Of a DNA stretch of 64,000 nt, positions 47,433-55,748 are shown piece after piece (position 1 is the first letter of the stretch; each line of letters opens with the position of its first letter). Position numbers and translations under genes: made by a program. The notes below the pieces were generated by a model. That model made no database searches and was not told where the DNA came from. It saw only the letters and a program-made list of their open reading frames with translations. Source of the DNA: Janthinobacterium sp. 1_2014MBL_MicDiv (lineage in GTDB: Bacteria; Pseudomonadota; Gammaproteobacteria; Burkholderiales; Burkholderiaceae_D); NCBI RefSeq assembly GCF_001865675.1, contig NZ_CP011319.1:3968001-4032000 (forward strand). The letters are read 5' to 3'.

Positions 47433-48122
47433 CTACTTCTTCTCGCCGGAAATCAGGCGGTAGGCCAGCGCACCGAGCAAGGCGCCGATGATAGGCGCCA
47501 GCCAGAACAGCCACAGCTGGCTCGTGGCCCAGTCGCCCACGTACAGCGCCACGCCCGTGCTGCGGGCCGGATTGACGGAGGTATTGGTGACGGGAATGCT
47601 GATCAGGTGAATCAGGGTCAGCGCCAGGCCGATCGGCAATGGCGCGAAGCCGGCCGGGGCGCGCTTGTCAGTGGCGCCGAGGATGACGATCAGGAAGAAC
47701 ATCGTCAGGACGATTTCGATGACGAGGGCCGACAGCATCGAATAGCCGCCCGGCGAATGGGCGCCGTAGCCGTTCGAGGCAAAGCCCTTGCTGACGTCGA
47801 AACCGGCCTGGCCGCTGGCGATCACGTACAGCACGCCGCCGGCCACGATGGCGCCCAGCACTTGCGCGATGATGTAGGGCAGCAATTGATTGGCGGGAAA
47901 GCGGCCACCGGCCCACAGGCCAATCGACACGGCGGGATTCAGGTGGCAACCCGAGATGTGGCCGATGGCGTAGGCCATCGTCAGCACCGTCAAGCCGAAC
48001 GCCAGCGCCACGCCGGCAAAACCGATACCGAGGCCGGGGAAGGCGGCGGCCAGCACCGCACTGCCGCAGCCGCCCAGCACCAGCCAGAACGTACCGAGAA
48101 ACTCGGCTCCATATTGTTTCAT
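47433..48122 (-). CDS. aqpZ: Aquaporin Z
   Basis: A 229-residue inner-membrane water channel. Six transmembrane helices and both NPA boxes are present (SGCHLNPAVSIG and TNTSVNPARSTG), with the AqpZ-type TFWLVLGGCGSAVLAAAFP first helix. The aromatic/arginine filter includes the Arg after the second NPA. The start is the ATG at 48122 behind GAAGGAA; the longer frame upstream covers the operator region and is not used. Two palindromes lie 129-179 bases upstream of the start. Confidence 0.96.
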   Translation of the reverse strand: MKQYGAEFLGTFWLVLGGCGSAVLAAAFPGLGIGFAGVALAFGLTVLTMAYAIGHISGCHLNPAVSIGLWAGGRFPANQLLPYIIAQVLGAIVAGGVLYVIASGQAGFDVSKGFASNGYGAHSPGGYSMLSALVIEIVLTMFFLIVILGATDKRAPAGFAPLPIGLALTLIHLISIPVTNTSVNPARSTGVALYVGDWATSQLWLFWLAPIIGALLGALAYRLISGEKK

Positions 48123-48250
48123 GATGTATTCCTTCAAAGTGACGAGAAAACGCGCTAGGGATGACCAACCGCACTTCAGTTCCGCCTCCGTTCGACCCGG
48201 ATGGCCACAACGACAGCAGGCAACGCTCCACATCGAGCCGCAGAGCGCGC

Positions 48251-48301
48251 ATAATGACACAACGTCATTATCAAGGCAACATTATTATGTATAATAATGT
48301 T
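48251..48301. promoter_or_regulatory. Two adjacent palindromes upstream of aqpZ
   Basis: ATAATGAC-ACAAC-GTCATTAT (48251-48271) and AACATTATTAT-GT-ATAATAATGTT (48278-48301) are both perfect and lie 6 bases apart in unusually AT-rich DNA. They are upstream of aqpZ and downstream of the GNAT gene. Neither is followed by a T-tract consistent with a terminator of the GNAT gene. They look like paired regulator sites. Confidence 0.6.
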
Positions 48302-48325
48302 AATGGTTCTCTTGACACATAAAGG

Positions 48326-48751
48326 CTATTTTGATAATTTTCCTCGCACCTCGCGGCGCATGTATTTGTGTGGCGCCGCCAGTGGCGCAAAGCCGAAGCC
48401 CGCATACAAGCCATGGGCGTCATCGGTGCCCAGCATCCAGGCAACATCGCGCAAACGTTCGTCATTGAGCACGGCAGCCACCAATTGCTTGCCATATCCC
48501 CTGCCCTGGCAGGCGGGCAGCACGAAAACGTCGCGCAAGTACGCAAAGTCCGTGCAATCGGTGATGACCCTGGCGAAGGCCACTTGCTGGCCATCCACAT
48601 AGCCGCCGAAACACAGGGCGTTGTCGATGCCCTTGCGTACCGTTTCCAGCGCCACGCCGCGCTTCCAGTACGATTGCTCGCTCAGGTAGCGATGGATCAT
48701 GGCGACATCGAGCTCGCCGCGGTCGGTGGAGATGCGCATGCTCGCCTTCAT
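48326..48751 (-). CDS. GNAT-family N-acetyltransferase
   Basis: 141 residues. FGGYVDGQQVAFARVITD, then YLRDVFVLPACQGRGYGKQLV, the acetyl-CoA pyrophosphate loop (Q/RxxGxG/A), and LYAGFGFAPL complete the GNAT fold. The start ATG overlaps the TGA of the upstream Ivy-type gene by one base (TGATG), so translation is probably coupled. An internal ATG at 48739 is an alternative start. The substrate is unknown. Confidence 0.88.
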   Translation of the reverse strand: MKASMRISTDRGELDVAMIHRYLSEQSYWKRGVALETVRKGIDNALCFGGYVDGQQVAFARVITDCTDFAYLRDVFVLPACQGRGYGKQLVAAVLNDERLRDVAWMLGTDDAHGLYAGFGFAPLAAPHKYMRREVRGKLSK

Positions 48752-49209
48752 CAGTTCTTGATCAGCACGTCGGCTTCCGCGATGCTGGGTTCACCGAAGT
48801 ACACGGTGCGTACGCCGCCCTTGTCGTCGCTGCCGATATACACGCCCGTCATGCTGCGCTGGGCCGGGTCATACAGGATGCTGTAGCGGTGACCGCAATT
48901 GTGCGGCTCGCAGACACTCGTCAGGAGGAGCGCCTTGCCATCGATTTCGATGGGCTTGAGCGGACTCGTCACGCCGTTCGGCACCCAGCGTTGCTTTTTC
49001 AGCCCGGCCCTCTTCAAGCCCACATTGAAGGCGGTGCGAAATGCGTAGTCCGCCTTGTAGACCTCAGGGAAATACGGGCAAGCCGAGCTGCCGTCGCAGC
49101 TCTGCGCCTGCTCGATCAGCGACAGTTTGGGCGTGCGCGCCTGCGCCGGCATGACGGCCAGCGCCATGGCAGCGCTGACGAACAGGGGGACTAGCGAACG
49201 TGCGTGCAT
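48751..49209 (-). CDS. Ivy-family inhibitor of vertebrate (C-type) lysozyme
   Basis: 152 residues from the ATG at 49209 with AGGAG 7 bases upstream. A signal peptide ends AVMPAQA, so the protein is periplasmic. The mature part contains SVCEPHNCGHRYSILYD, matching the CKPHDC disulfide loop whose histidine plugs the lysozyme active site in E. coli Ivy, and MTGVYIGSD. It should protect the wall from C-type lysozymes or moderate the cell's own lytic enzymes. The Lys to Glu and Asp to Asn changes in the loop may alter affinity. It is coupled to the GNAT gene. Confidence 0.82.
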   Translation of the reverse strand: MHARSLVPLFVSAAMALAVMPAQARTPKLSLIEQAQSCDGSSACPYFPEVYKADYAFRTAFNVGLKRAGLKKQRWVPNGVTSPLKPIEIDGKALLLTSVCEPHNCGHRYSILYDPAQRSMTGVYIGSDDKGGVRTVYFGEPSIAEADVLIKN

Positions 49210-49278
49210 GAAATCTCCTGAAAGCAACAAATAATGCGCACAGCATAGCAGAATGGCATGTTTACCCCTGGCACGGCA

Positions 49279-49689
49279 TCACGGCGAGCAGCGGATGCCG
49301 ACCACGCCGTTGACCTTGCCTTCCGGCCAGTCCGTCTCGCGCCAGCGGTACACGCCGGGGGCGACGAAGATCAGTTGCCACTCCACCAGCTTGCCATTCG
49401 CATTCGTGCGGGTTTCATTGTCGTAGCGCAAAGTCAGGCTGCGTTCCGTTTCCGCCATCACCGTCGCGGCAAAGCGGTTGGTCTCGCCCAGCTTGCTTTT
49501 CCAGGTGCGGTCATTGAAGATCGCCAGCCGCTGATGATCATCAGACAACTGCATGCGCGTAAAGTGCCGTGCTTCTTCGCACACGCTATTCGTATTGAAG
49601 CTGTCGGACCAGCTGCCCGACAATTGCGTGACATCGAACGGTACGGGAGCGGCAGTCACGGCCGCGCTCAGCAGCAAAGTTGCAAGCAT
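49279..49689 (-). CDS. Small secreted hypothetical protein
   Basis: 136 residues with a short signal peptide (MLATLLLSAAVTAAP) lacking the usual basic head. The mature part (FDVTQLSGSWSDSFNTNSVCEEARHFTRMQLSDD) looks like a small beta-barrel of lipocalin-like size with two cysteines that may pair. There is no Shine-Dalgarno sequence, and an in-frame stop 9 bases upstream fixes the start. The coding strand carries TGACCTCCT before the ATG, so expression may be poor. No family recognised. Confidence 0.6.
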   Translation of the reverse strand: MLATLLLSAAVTAAPVPFDVTQLSGSWSDSFNTNSVCEEARHFTRMQLSDDHQRLAIFNDRTWKSKLGETNRFAATVMAETERSLTLRYDNETRTNANGKLVEWQLIFVAPGVYRWRETDWPEGKVNGVVGIRCSP

Positions 49690-49723
49690 AGGAGGTCAAT
49701 AGAGAACGAAAAGAAAGGATAAA

Positions 49724-50905
49724 TCATGGCAGGCGCAGCGCCAGGGTAATGCTGGACGGCAACGCAGGCGTACGCCGGTGCAAGGTCGCCTGTTCATACG
49801 CATAGGCCATGGCGATCAGCTGTGCCTCGGCATGCAAGGCCCCGATGAAAGACAGGCCGACCGGCAAGCCGCGCACGGCGCCGGCCGGTACCGTGATCTG
49901 CGGCTGGATGGCATGCGCCGGCGGCACGGCGTGGCACGTGGGGCCCACCAGCGCATCGAGCGCCTGCGCGCGCAGCAATTCTTCGAGGGCGCCCGGCACG
50001 GAGGCCGGCGGCAGTTCAACCAGTTCGGCGCCCTGCCCGCGCAATACCTGCAGCGCCTGCTCGATCACGGCATCGGTCGCGGCGCAGCGGCCAAACAGGC
50101 CGCGCGCCACGCCGATGCGGCGCCCGTGCAGGCCAGCAACATCCAGCGCTGCGCCATGGGTCGCCGTATCGCCGCACAGGGCGGCCAGCAGCCAGGCCGC
50201 CTCGCGCACGCTGGGCGCCATCGGACCTGCCGCGGCCGGTTCGCCCGCCTGCCCGGCGGCTGCCCTGCCCGTCGGCTGGATGGCGACCAGGCCGCACGTG
50301 GAGGCGGGCGCGACGATGGAGCCGTCCGCCTCGCTGTCGACGGCCAGGATGGTCAGGCCCGCCCAGCTGGCACTCGCATGCGGCACGCTGACGGCGGCCC
50401 ACTGGCGCAAATTGCTCTTGCCGATGATGACGGCGCCGGCCGCGCGCAAACGGGCGGCGACGAAGGAATCGCAGCGCGCATGCGTGGCCGCCGGCGCCTG
50501 CGTGCGCGTCGTCATGCGGTCGCCCGTGGCGATATTGTCGCGCAAGACGACGGGGATGCCGTGCAAGGGGCCGCGCACCTTGTGCCCTTGCCGCTCGCGG
50601 TCCATTTCCAGGGCAATTTTCAAGGCGTCGGGATTGATTTCAATGCCGGGATAGGCGCGCGCGCCGATGCTGCACAGCGAACGGATGCGCGCCAGGTACT
50701 GCGACGTCAGCGCATGCGAACTGAGCTTGCCGGCCTGCATCATCTGCTGCTGCGGCAAGACCCCGGCATCGAGCAAATGGGCCATGGGGCTGGCTGGCGC
50801 CGTGGCGCGGGCCAGCACGGGACGCGAGGCGCGTGCCGGAACAGCCGTCACGGCAGGCGTCGCGCCCCGGGATGGGCCATTCCATAACAGGTGACTGCGC
50901 TGCAT
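49724..50905 (-). CDS. Amidase-signature family protein with degenerate active site
   Basis: 393 residues from the ATG at 50905 (TGGAGA upstream). The amidase-signature fold is recognisable from GPLHGIPVVLRDNIATGDRM, then VGLSFIGALHAEAQLIAMAYAYE and GLVAIQPTGR. Active members have a Lys in the LKDNI motif, a GGSSGG loop with the cis-Ser, and a nucleophile Ser in DGSI. Here the Lys is Arg (VLRDNI), the GGSSGG loop is absent (SVPHASASWAGLTILAVDSE), and only DGSIVAPAS remains. The protein is also about 100 residues shorter than typical members. It is probably not an ordinary amidase. The frame is intact. Confidence 0.78.
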   Translation of the reverse strand: MQRSHLLWNGPSRGATPAVTAVPARASRPVLARATAPASPMAHLLDAGVLPQQQMMQAGKLSSHALTSQYLARIRSLCSIGARAYPGIEINPDALKIALEMDRERQGHKVRGPLHGIPVVLRDNIATGDRMTTRTQAPAATHARCDSFVAARLRAAGAVIIGKSNLRQWAAVSVPHASASWAGLTILAVDSEADGSIVAPASTCGLVAIQPTGRAAAGQAGEPAAAGPMAPSVREAAWLLAALCGDTATHGAALDVAGLHGRRIGVARGLFGRCAATDAVIEQALQVLRGQGAELVELPPASVPGALEELLRAQALDALVGPTCHAVPPAHAIQPQITVPAGAVRGLPVGLSFIGALHAEAQLIAMAYAYEQATLHRRTPALPSSITLALRLP

Positions 50906-51008
50906 GCTATCTCCAGAGAACTTCAATGTTGCTAACGCAACAGTGTGCTTGCCATAGCATAGCAGTCCTGGCCAGCAAATAGTTGCGATAAGGAATTATT
51001 TTTTAAGC

Positions 51009-51037
51009 AAAAAAAAACGCCGCCCGAAGGCAGCGTT
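51009..51037 (-). terminator. Terminator of efp
   Basis: Minus strand: AACGCTGCC-TTCG-GGCGGCGTT with one G-U pair, then an eight-base T-tract. The TTCG tetraloop makes it stable. It lies 76 bases beyond the efp stop. Confidence 0.9.
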
Positions 51038-51112
51038 TCTTGATGATCGACAACTGGGGCAAGCCAGGCCGGCATTCGCCAGGCCCCGCATGCAACGCAG
51101 TATGACGCTCTC

Positions 51113-51688
51113 TTAGTTGCGTACGACACGCTTGTATTCGTTGGTACGGGTGTCGATTTCGATGACATCGTCTTGCGCAACGAACAGTGGCACTTGCACG
51201 GTGTGGCGGTGCGCGTCGATGGCGTTTTCGATCTTGGCTTCTTTCAGGACGTTGCCCGACGTATTGCCCTTGACTGCAGGCTCCGAGTACACCACTTGAC
51301 GGGCGATGGTCGTAGGCAGTTCAACGGAGATGGCTTTGCCGTCGTAGAAAATGGCTTCGCATTCCATGCCATCTTTCAAGTAGTTCAGCGCTTCGCCCAG
51401 GTTTTCTTCTTCGATTTCGTACTGGTTGTACTCGGCGTCCATGAAGACGAACAGCGGATCGGCGAAGTAGGAGTACGTCACTGGCTTTTTATCCAGAACG
51501 ACCACGTCGAACTTGTCGTCGCCGCGGAACACGTTTTCCATCGGGGTGTTCGTCAGAAGATTTTTCATCTTCCATTTGTAGGTGAAGCCCGTGCGGCTCG
51601 AACCGTTGACATCAGAACGCAACACGATCATTGGCTTGCTGTCGACCATGATGATATTGCCAACACGAATTTCTTTTGCGGGTTTCAT
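51113..51688 (-). CDS. efp: Elongation factor P, arginine-32 type
   Basis: A 191-residue tRNA-like translation factor that relieves ribosome stalling at polyproline. Three beta-barrel domains; the modified tip loop reads NGSSRTGFTYKWK with arginine at residue 32 instead of lysine. That is the substrate of EarP, which rhamnosylates Arg32. EarP is encoded directly upstream on the same strand, 135 bases away. Confidence 0.97.
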   Translation of the reverse strand: MKPAKEIRVGNIIMVDSKPMIVLRSDVNGSSRTGFTYKWKMKNLLTNTPMENVFRGDDKFDVVVLDKKPVTYSYFADPLFVFMDAEYNQYEIEEENLGEALNYLKDGMECEAIFYDGKAISVELPTTIARQVVYSEPAVKGNTSGNVLKEAKIENAIDAHRHTVQVPLFVAQDDVIEIDTRTNEYKRVVRN

Positions 51689-51823
51689 AGGAATGTACGT
51701 AAAAAGTGGGTTGCATGAAGACCATCTGCCGCTTCGGAGCCATCAGCGCCGCAAGCTTGCGTTTGATCGGTTAAAAATACGTTAGAAATAACCGGGCATT
51801 TTACCTTAATTTTTGGCAAGCGC

Positions 51824-52993
51824 CTATCTCGTCGCACCGGCGAACGCCAGCAGGTTACTTGCCAGATCGCCATGGGCTTGCATCTGCCGCTGCCAGTCCT
51901 GCGCGCGCGCGCCGATGCGCGGCACATCGGCCTGCAATGCGGGCCACAGCGTCGCCCAGTCCAGCGCCTGCGCGCCGGCGCCATTCCAGGCCAGCGCCGC
52001 CTGCACCAGGCTGGCGATCGGCCCCTCGGCGTCGATCGCATAGCGCTGCAGGAATGCACGCAACTTGACGTGATGCAAGTTTTCATCTTGCAGGTAGATA
52101 TGCCAGAGGAAGGGCTTGCCGGCCCATTGCGCGCGCACGAAGCTATCCTCGCCGCGCACCAGGTTGACGTCGCAAGCCCACAGCAGGCGGTCGTAATCGT
52201 CCTGCGGCACGAAGGGCAAGATGCGCACCGTCAGCGCGCCGCGCGTGCGGGCCGCGCCAGCGATAGCCGCATCGTCGCCGATAAAGGCTTGAACGGCATC
52301 GAACGCAACGCCTTCCGGCACCAGGCACACCACGGGCTCGCTTCCCGCCTGCCAGGCCGAAAACAGCTCGGCGACGGGGGCGGACGGGTAGCAGAACAGC
52401 GATACCTTCAAGGCGGCCATCTCTGCCGGCATCACGCCGAACTGCCCCAGGAATGCCGCCATGGCGCCCGCATCAGCCTGGAACGCCAGTTTTTTCTCGT
52501 CCAGCGCCGCCTCGCGCAGCAAGCCGCCCGTTTTATGCGTGAAGCCAGGAAAGAAGAAATGCTTGATCATGCCGTGGCGCGGCGAAGTCAGCGCGTGGCA
52601 GCCCTCGACCCACTCTTCCGCCGTCAAGCCTTCCAGGTTCAGCCACACCGGGTGCGGCGCACACTGCGCCATGGCGGCGATATAGCCGGGCGGAATGTCG
52701 CAGGCAAAAAACTCGATGACGATGTCGGCCACGTCGCCGGGCACAAACACGCCATCCTGGCCGCGCCAGTGCCGCACCGTCACGCCGGATGCCTGCTGCA
52801 CTTCGGCGCGCACATCGATATCGGGGCAGATGCGCTTGAAACTGGACAAATCATCGACCCACAAGGTGACGGCCACGCCATGCTCGCCGCACAACTGCCG
52901 CGCCAGACGCCAGCAAATGCCGATATCGCCGTAGTTGTCGACGACTTTGCAGAAAATGGCCAGAGATGGCGCGCGATCGATAGGCAGTGGCAT
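51824..52993 (-). CDS. earP: EF-P arginine rhamnosyltransferase EarP
   Basis: A 389-residue GT-B glycosyltransferase that transfers rhamnose from dTDP-beta-L-rhamnose to Arg32 of EF-P. Family blocks: FCKVVDNYGDIGICWRLARQL (with the Asp residues of the active site) at the N-terminus and NLVRGEDSFVRAQWAGKPFLW near residue 285, containing the conserved RGEDS nucleotide-sugar site. The arrangement earP-efp is the usual one. It reads into the 135-base gap before efp. Confidence 0.97.
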   Translation of the reverse strand: MPLPIDRAPSLAIFCKVVDNYGDIGICWRLARQLCGEHGVAVTLWVDDLSSFKRICPDIDVRAEVQQASGVTVRHWRGQDGVFVPGDVADIVIEFFACDIPPGYIAAMAQCAPHPVWLNLEGLTAEEWVEGCHALTSPRHGMIKHFFFPGFTHKTGGLLREAALDEKKLAFQADAGAMAAFLGQFGVMPAEMAALKVSLFCYPSAPVAELFSAWQAGSEPVVCLVPEGVAFDAVQAFIGDDAAIAGAARTRGALTVRILPFVPQDDYDRLLWACDVNLVRGEDSFVRAQWAGKPFLWHIYLQDENLHHVKLRAFLQRYAIDAEGPIASLVQAALAWNGAGAQALDWATLWPALQADVPRIGARAQDWQRQMQAHGDLASNLLAFAGATR

Positions 52994-53035
52994 GAATAAG
53001 CGAAAAAATGAGAAACGTTGGCATGGCGGCGGAAA

Positions 53036-53067
53036 ACAAAAAAGCCGCGCTGTTACCAGGCGGCTTT
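53036..53067 (-). terminator. Terminator of the distal tRNA-Glu genes
   Basis: Minus strand: AAAGCCGC and GCGGCTTT pair around an 11-base loop and run into TTTGTTTT. It begins 24 bases after the last tRNA-Glu. Confidence 0.85.
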
Positions 53068-53090
53068 GTTGTTGGCTGATTCAGCCGGTC

Positions 53091-53166
53091 TGGCGTCCCC
53101 AAGGGGATTCGAACCCCTGTACTCACCGTGAAAGGGTGATGTCCTAGGCCTCTAGACGATGGGGAC
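53091..53166 (-). tRNA. tRNA-Glu (TTC), copy 1
   Basis: 76 bases with encoded CCA. The acceptor is GTCCCCA/TGGGGAC, the D arm is CGTCTAGAGGCCTAGGACA, the anticodon loop is CTTTCAC (TTC) and the T arm is AGGGGTTCGAATCCCCT. Identical in sequence to the other four copies. Confidence 0.97.
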
Positions 53167-53243
53167 AGAAAATCTGTCCTGAATGCGCTGCTTTGCACCC
53201 GACCTGTTATTTACACTGCTACTTGCTTGACTACTTGCGAATC

Positions 53244-53319
53244 TGGCGTCCCCAAGGGGATTCGAACCCCTGTACTCACCGTGAAAGGGTGATGTCCTAG
53301 GCCTCTAGACGATGGGGAC
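53244..53319 (-). tRNA. tRNA-Glu (TTC), copy 2
   Basis: Identical 76-base tRNA-Glu. The spacer to copy 1 carries a CAGAAA(A)TCTGTCCTGAATGC segment repeated next to both copies, a sign of unit duplication. Confidence 0.97.
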
Positions 53320-53441
53320 AGAAATCTGTCCTGAATGCAAAAAAGCATCCTGACCCGGTACGACAGCAATGCTGCAGAAACAAAAAAAGCCTGACTTGTC
53401 AGGCCCATTCAGCACTGCAATATTACTTTACAACTAAATCC

Positions 53442-53517
53442 TGGCGTCCCCAAGGGGATTCGAACCCCTGTACTCACCGTGAAAGGGTGATGTCCTAGGC
53501 CTCTAGACGATGGGGAC
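53442..53517 (-). tRNA. tRNA-Glu (TTC), copy 3
   Basis: Identical 76-base tRNA-Glu, the first of the downstream run of three. The spacer to copy 2 contains AAAAAAAGCCTGACTTGTCAGGCCC (53382-53405), a terminator-like hairpin reading leftward. Confidence 0.97.
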
Positions 53518-53718
53518 CTGTGCTGGCTTTACTCTCAGCGGACTCTTCGTTGAAGGCTTTGCTTAGCCCCTCAAAAAAGCGTGCGCGAAGTTTAACACGA
53601 AGCGATTCACGAAATCAACTGCTGGCCTTCTTTTTTCCACCTTATTTGCATCATTCTCCCCTATGAGGACAGGATGATGGCAGGAAGATATGGAAAGCGC
53701 TGGCACGCCAGGCACGCA

Positions 53719-53747
53719 GGAAAAACCGCGCCAACCTTCTGGCGCGG
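53719..53747 (-). terminator. Terminator of the DUF5694 gene
   Basis: Minus strand: CCGCGCCA-GAAGGT-TGGCGCGG, a perfect 8-bp stem, followed by TTTTTCC. It begins 13 bases after the stop. Confidence 0.9.
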
Positions 53748-53759
53748 CAAAAGCATTCC

Positions 53760-54836
53760 TTAGCGCAAGATATCGTCCGTACTGATGATGCGCACATCAT
53801 GCATCTGGTCCAGATACGCCTCCAGGTAGCCCTTGTGGGATGCGCCGACGATGACCAGGGTGCGCATGCCCGGGCGCGCCGTCATGATTTCGCGGATATT
53901 CGATGCCATGCGCAAGTTACGCACCTCCCATGAGGCGACGTAGTTGCGACCATAATGCTGTGGCGACGGCTCTTCCAGCGCCGCACCAAAATCGCCACGG
54001 ACTGCCAGATCCGCCTCTGCGCGTCCGTTATAGGCGCGATATACCGCCAGCACACCGGCCGGCGTAGTCATTTGCCCTTCAAACCCGGCGTGGATGCGCT
54101 TGCGCTCCGCCGAAAAGGGATTATCCCAAGCCGCCCTGATCGCCTTGGCATAAGCCTTCACATCGGCAACAGGCATATCGGCCGTGTGGTCATCCATGCC
54201 ATACACCCGCTCGTGCCCACCCTTCGCCGCCAGCACGGCAGCAATCTGATAATCCTCGTTGCGCTCCTCCCGCAGGGAATTGAGCTGCGCGACCAAGGGC
54301 TCGCTCAAGCCGTCACCGGCGCGCCACTCTTCCACGGGCAGGCGCAGCCATTGCACCAGCGCCGATGCACGTTCGCCGCCAGCCAGGAACAGCGAGGCCA
54401 ATGTACGCCGCTGCACGGCGGACGGCGCCGCCGGCCAGGCAGCCAGCAAACGCTGCGCCTGCGCCGTTGCCGCGACCACATCGAGTCCCGTGGCGGCCTG
54501 CGCGGCCGCAGTGTCATAGCAATAGCCTTTCGCCGTATCTTCATAACGTTGCGGATAAGCGCGCATGTAAGCGCACTGCAGGCCGGAAAGCGCCTCGATC
54601 GCAATCGCGTCCGGCCGCCAGTCCGCCAGGCGCTCATTGAGCAAGCTCAACTGAGCCAGGTCGAACGATTTCGGCAGTTGCGACAAATGGGGCGAGCCAA
54701 GCACCAGCACGTCATTGGTCGACCCCCTTTGCAACTTCAGCGCACCAGGATCGAATCGCGCCGCAGGCGACGCATCCGCTTGCGCGGGAATGTGAATAAC
54801 GGCGGCAAGAAAAAAACTGGCAAATAAGCGGTGCAT
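53760..54836 (-). CDS. DUF5694 domain-containing secreted protein
   Basis: 358 residues from the ATG at 54836, behind CAGGAGACAGG. The signal peptide ends HIPAQADA. The mature protein starts with a VLVLGSPHLSQLPKSFD strand-loop and has IAIEALSGLQCAYMR and, near the C-terminus, MRTLVIVGASHKGYLEAYL; the paired PH and SH residues recall the TraB/ChaN-like fold to which DUF5694 is compared. Function unknown. It lies between two blocks of tRNA-Glu genes and has its own terminator, so it may be an insertion into a tRNA cluster. Confidence 0.82.
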   Translation of the reverse strand: MHRLFASFFLAAVIHIPAQADASPAARFDPGALKLQRGSTNDVLVLGSPHLSQLPKSFDLAQLSLLNERLADWRPDAIAIEALSGLQCAYMRAYPQRYEDTAKGYCYDTAAAQAATGLDVVAATAQAQRLLAAWPAAPSAVQRRTLASLFLAGGERASALVQWLRLPVEEWRAGDGLSEPLVAQLNSLREERNEDYQIAAVLAAKGGHERVYGMDDHTADMPVADVKAYAKAIRAAWDNPFSAERKRIHAGFEGQMTTPAGVLAVYRAYNGRAEADLAVRGDFGAALEEPSPQHYGRNYVASWEVRNLRMASNIREIMTARPGMRTLVIVGASHKGYLEAYLDQMHDVRIISTDDILR

Positions 54837-54955
54837 CCTGTCTCCTGAATGTGATGGTCCATTGTTAATCGCAGGCCATGATGAATTCAACCTGCCGGCC
54901 AACTTTAACCGCTCCGAAAGTCACTGTCAGTTATATCCCAGCAACCAACAGAAAC

Positions 54956-54978
54956 AAAAAAGCCGCCCGAGGCGGCTT
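54956..54978 (-). terminator. Terminator-like hairpin at the end of the tRNA-Ala-like array
   Basis: Minus strand: AAGCCGCC-TCG-GGCGGCTT followed by T residues. It has the same plan as the hairpins inside the array and marks its far end. The DNA from 54837 to 55121 has no gene I can support; 55063-55088 carries another, mutated version of this hairpin. Confidence 0.75.
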
Positions 54979-55121
54979 CAAATAAACCAACACACAAATT
55001 CTTTCGATTCAATATATCCCATGCATGCACGCTCGCATGCAAGACAAAATCTCCGAAGCAAATAAAAAACCGCCCGAAGCGACTTTGATTTTCGCTACCT
55101 GCTTTTGCGCTACTGGTGCAG

Positions 55122-55199
55122 AGGTGGAGGCAAGCGGGAGCCAAGCGCCAAACTCTTGCATGCCATGCCAGCGCGCTAACAGCTTAGCCCTATTCCCCT
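55122..55199 (-). pseudogene. tRNA-Ala-like remnant 1 (most degenerate)
   Basis: Matches the tRNA-Ala(GGC) gene in acceptor, anticodon and T regions but with changes in all arms, including the CCA (now ending CCT). T-stem pairing and D-arm are lost. Confidence 0.6.
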
Positions 55200-55289
55200 C
55201 AGGCGAAGAAATTACTCGCACAAATAAAAAAAGCCGCTCGAGGCGACTTTGATTTATTCACTACAATTGACTACCTGTTTCTGCGCTGT

Positions 55290-55367
55290 TGGTGGAGGCA
55301 AGCGGGAGCTAACCGCTGACCTCTTGCATGCCATGCAAGCACGCTAACAGCTTAGTCCTATTCCCCC
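55290..55367 (-). pseudogene. tRNA-Ala-like remnant 2
   Basis: 78 bases. The anticodon arm is almost intact, the T loop is changed (GTTAGCTCC for GTTCGATCC) and the D arm is replaced by GGACTAAGCTGTTAGC as in remnants 3-5. Confidence 0.7.
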
Positions 55368-55442
55368 GAGCGAATAAACGACCAGCACAAATAAAAAAAG
55401 CCGCTCGAGGCGACTTTGATTATCATGTGATTTCTGCGCTGT

Positions 55443-55520
55443 TGGTGGAGGCAAGCGGGAGCTAACCGCTGACCTCTTGCATGCCATGCCAGCGCGCTAA
55501 CAGCTTAGTCCTATTCCCCC
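55443..55520 (-). pseudogene. tRNA-Ala-like remnant 3
   Basis: As remnant 2, with one further change in the anticodon stem (GCTGG for GCTTG on the minus strand). Confidence 0.7.
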
Positions 55521-55595
55521 GAGCGAATAAACGACCAGCACAAATAAAAAAAGCCGCTCGAGGCGACTTTGATTATCATGTGATTTCTGCGCTGT

Positions 55596-55673
55596 TGGTG
55601 GAGGTAAGCGGGATCGAACCGCTGACCTCTTGCATGCCATGCAAGCGCGCTAACAGCTTAGTCCTATTCCCCC
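55596..55673 (-). pseudogene. tRNA-Ala-like remnant 4
   Basis: The 3' 53 bases (acceptor 3' strand with CCA, T arm, variable loop, anticodon arm with GGC) are identical to the functional tRNA-Ala. The 5' part differs: GGGGGAA acceptor (A6/A67 mismatch) and GGACTAAGCTGTTAGC in place of the D arm, lacking the G18-G19 pair. Unlikely to be charged normally. Confidence 0.75.
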
Positions 55674-55748
55674 GAGCGAATAAACGACCAGCACAAATAA
55701 AAAAAGCCGCTCGAGGCGACTTTGATTATCATGTGATTTCTGCGCTGT

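Noticed and set aside
48278..48301. Rho-independent terminator of the GNAT gene
   Set aside because: The AACATTATTAT palindrome is AT-rich and has no GC stem or clean U-tract, and it is followed by the second palindrome toward aqpZ.
49724..50905. Frameshifted amidase pseudogene
   Set aside because: The reading frame is continuous and the deleted segments are in frame; it is better described as a degenerate but intact protein.
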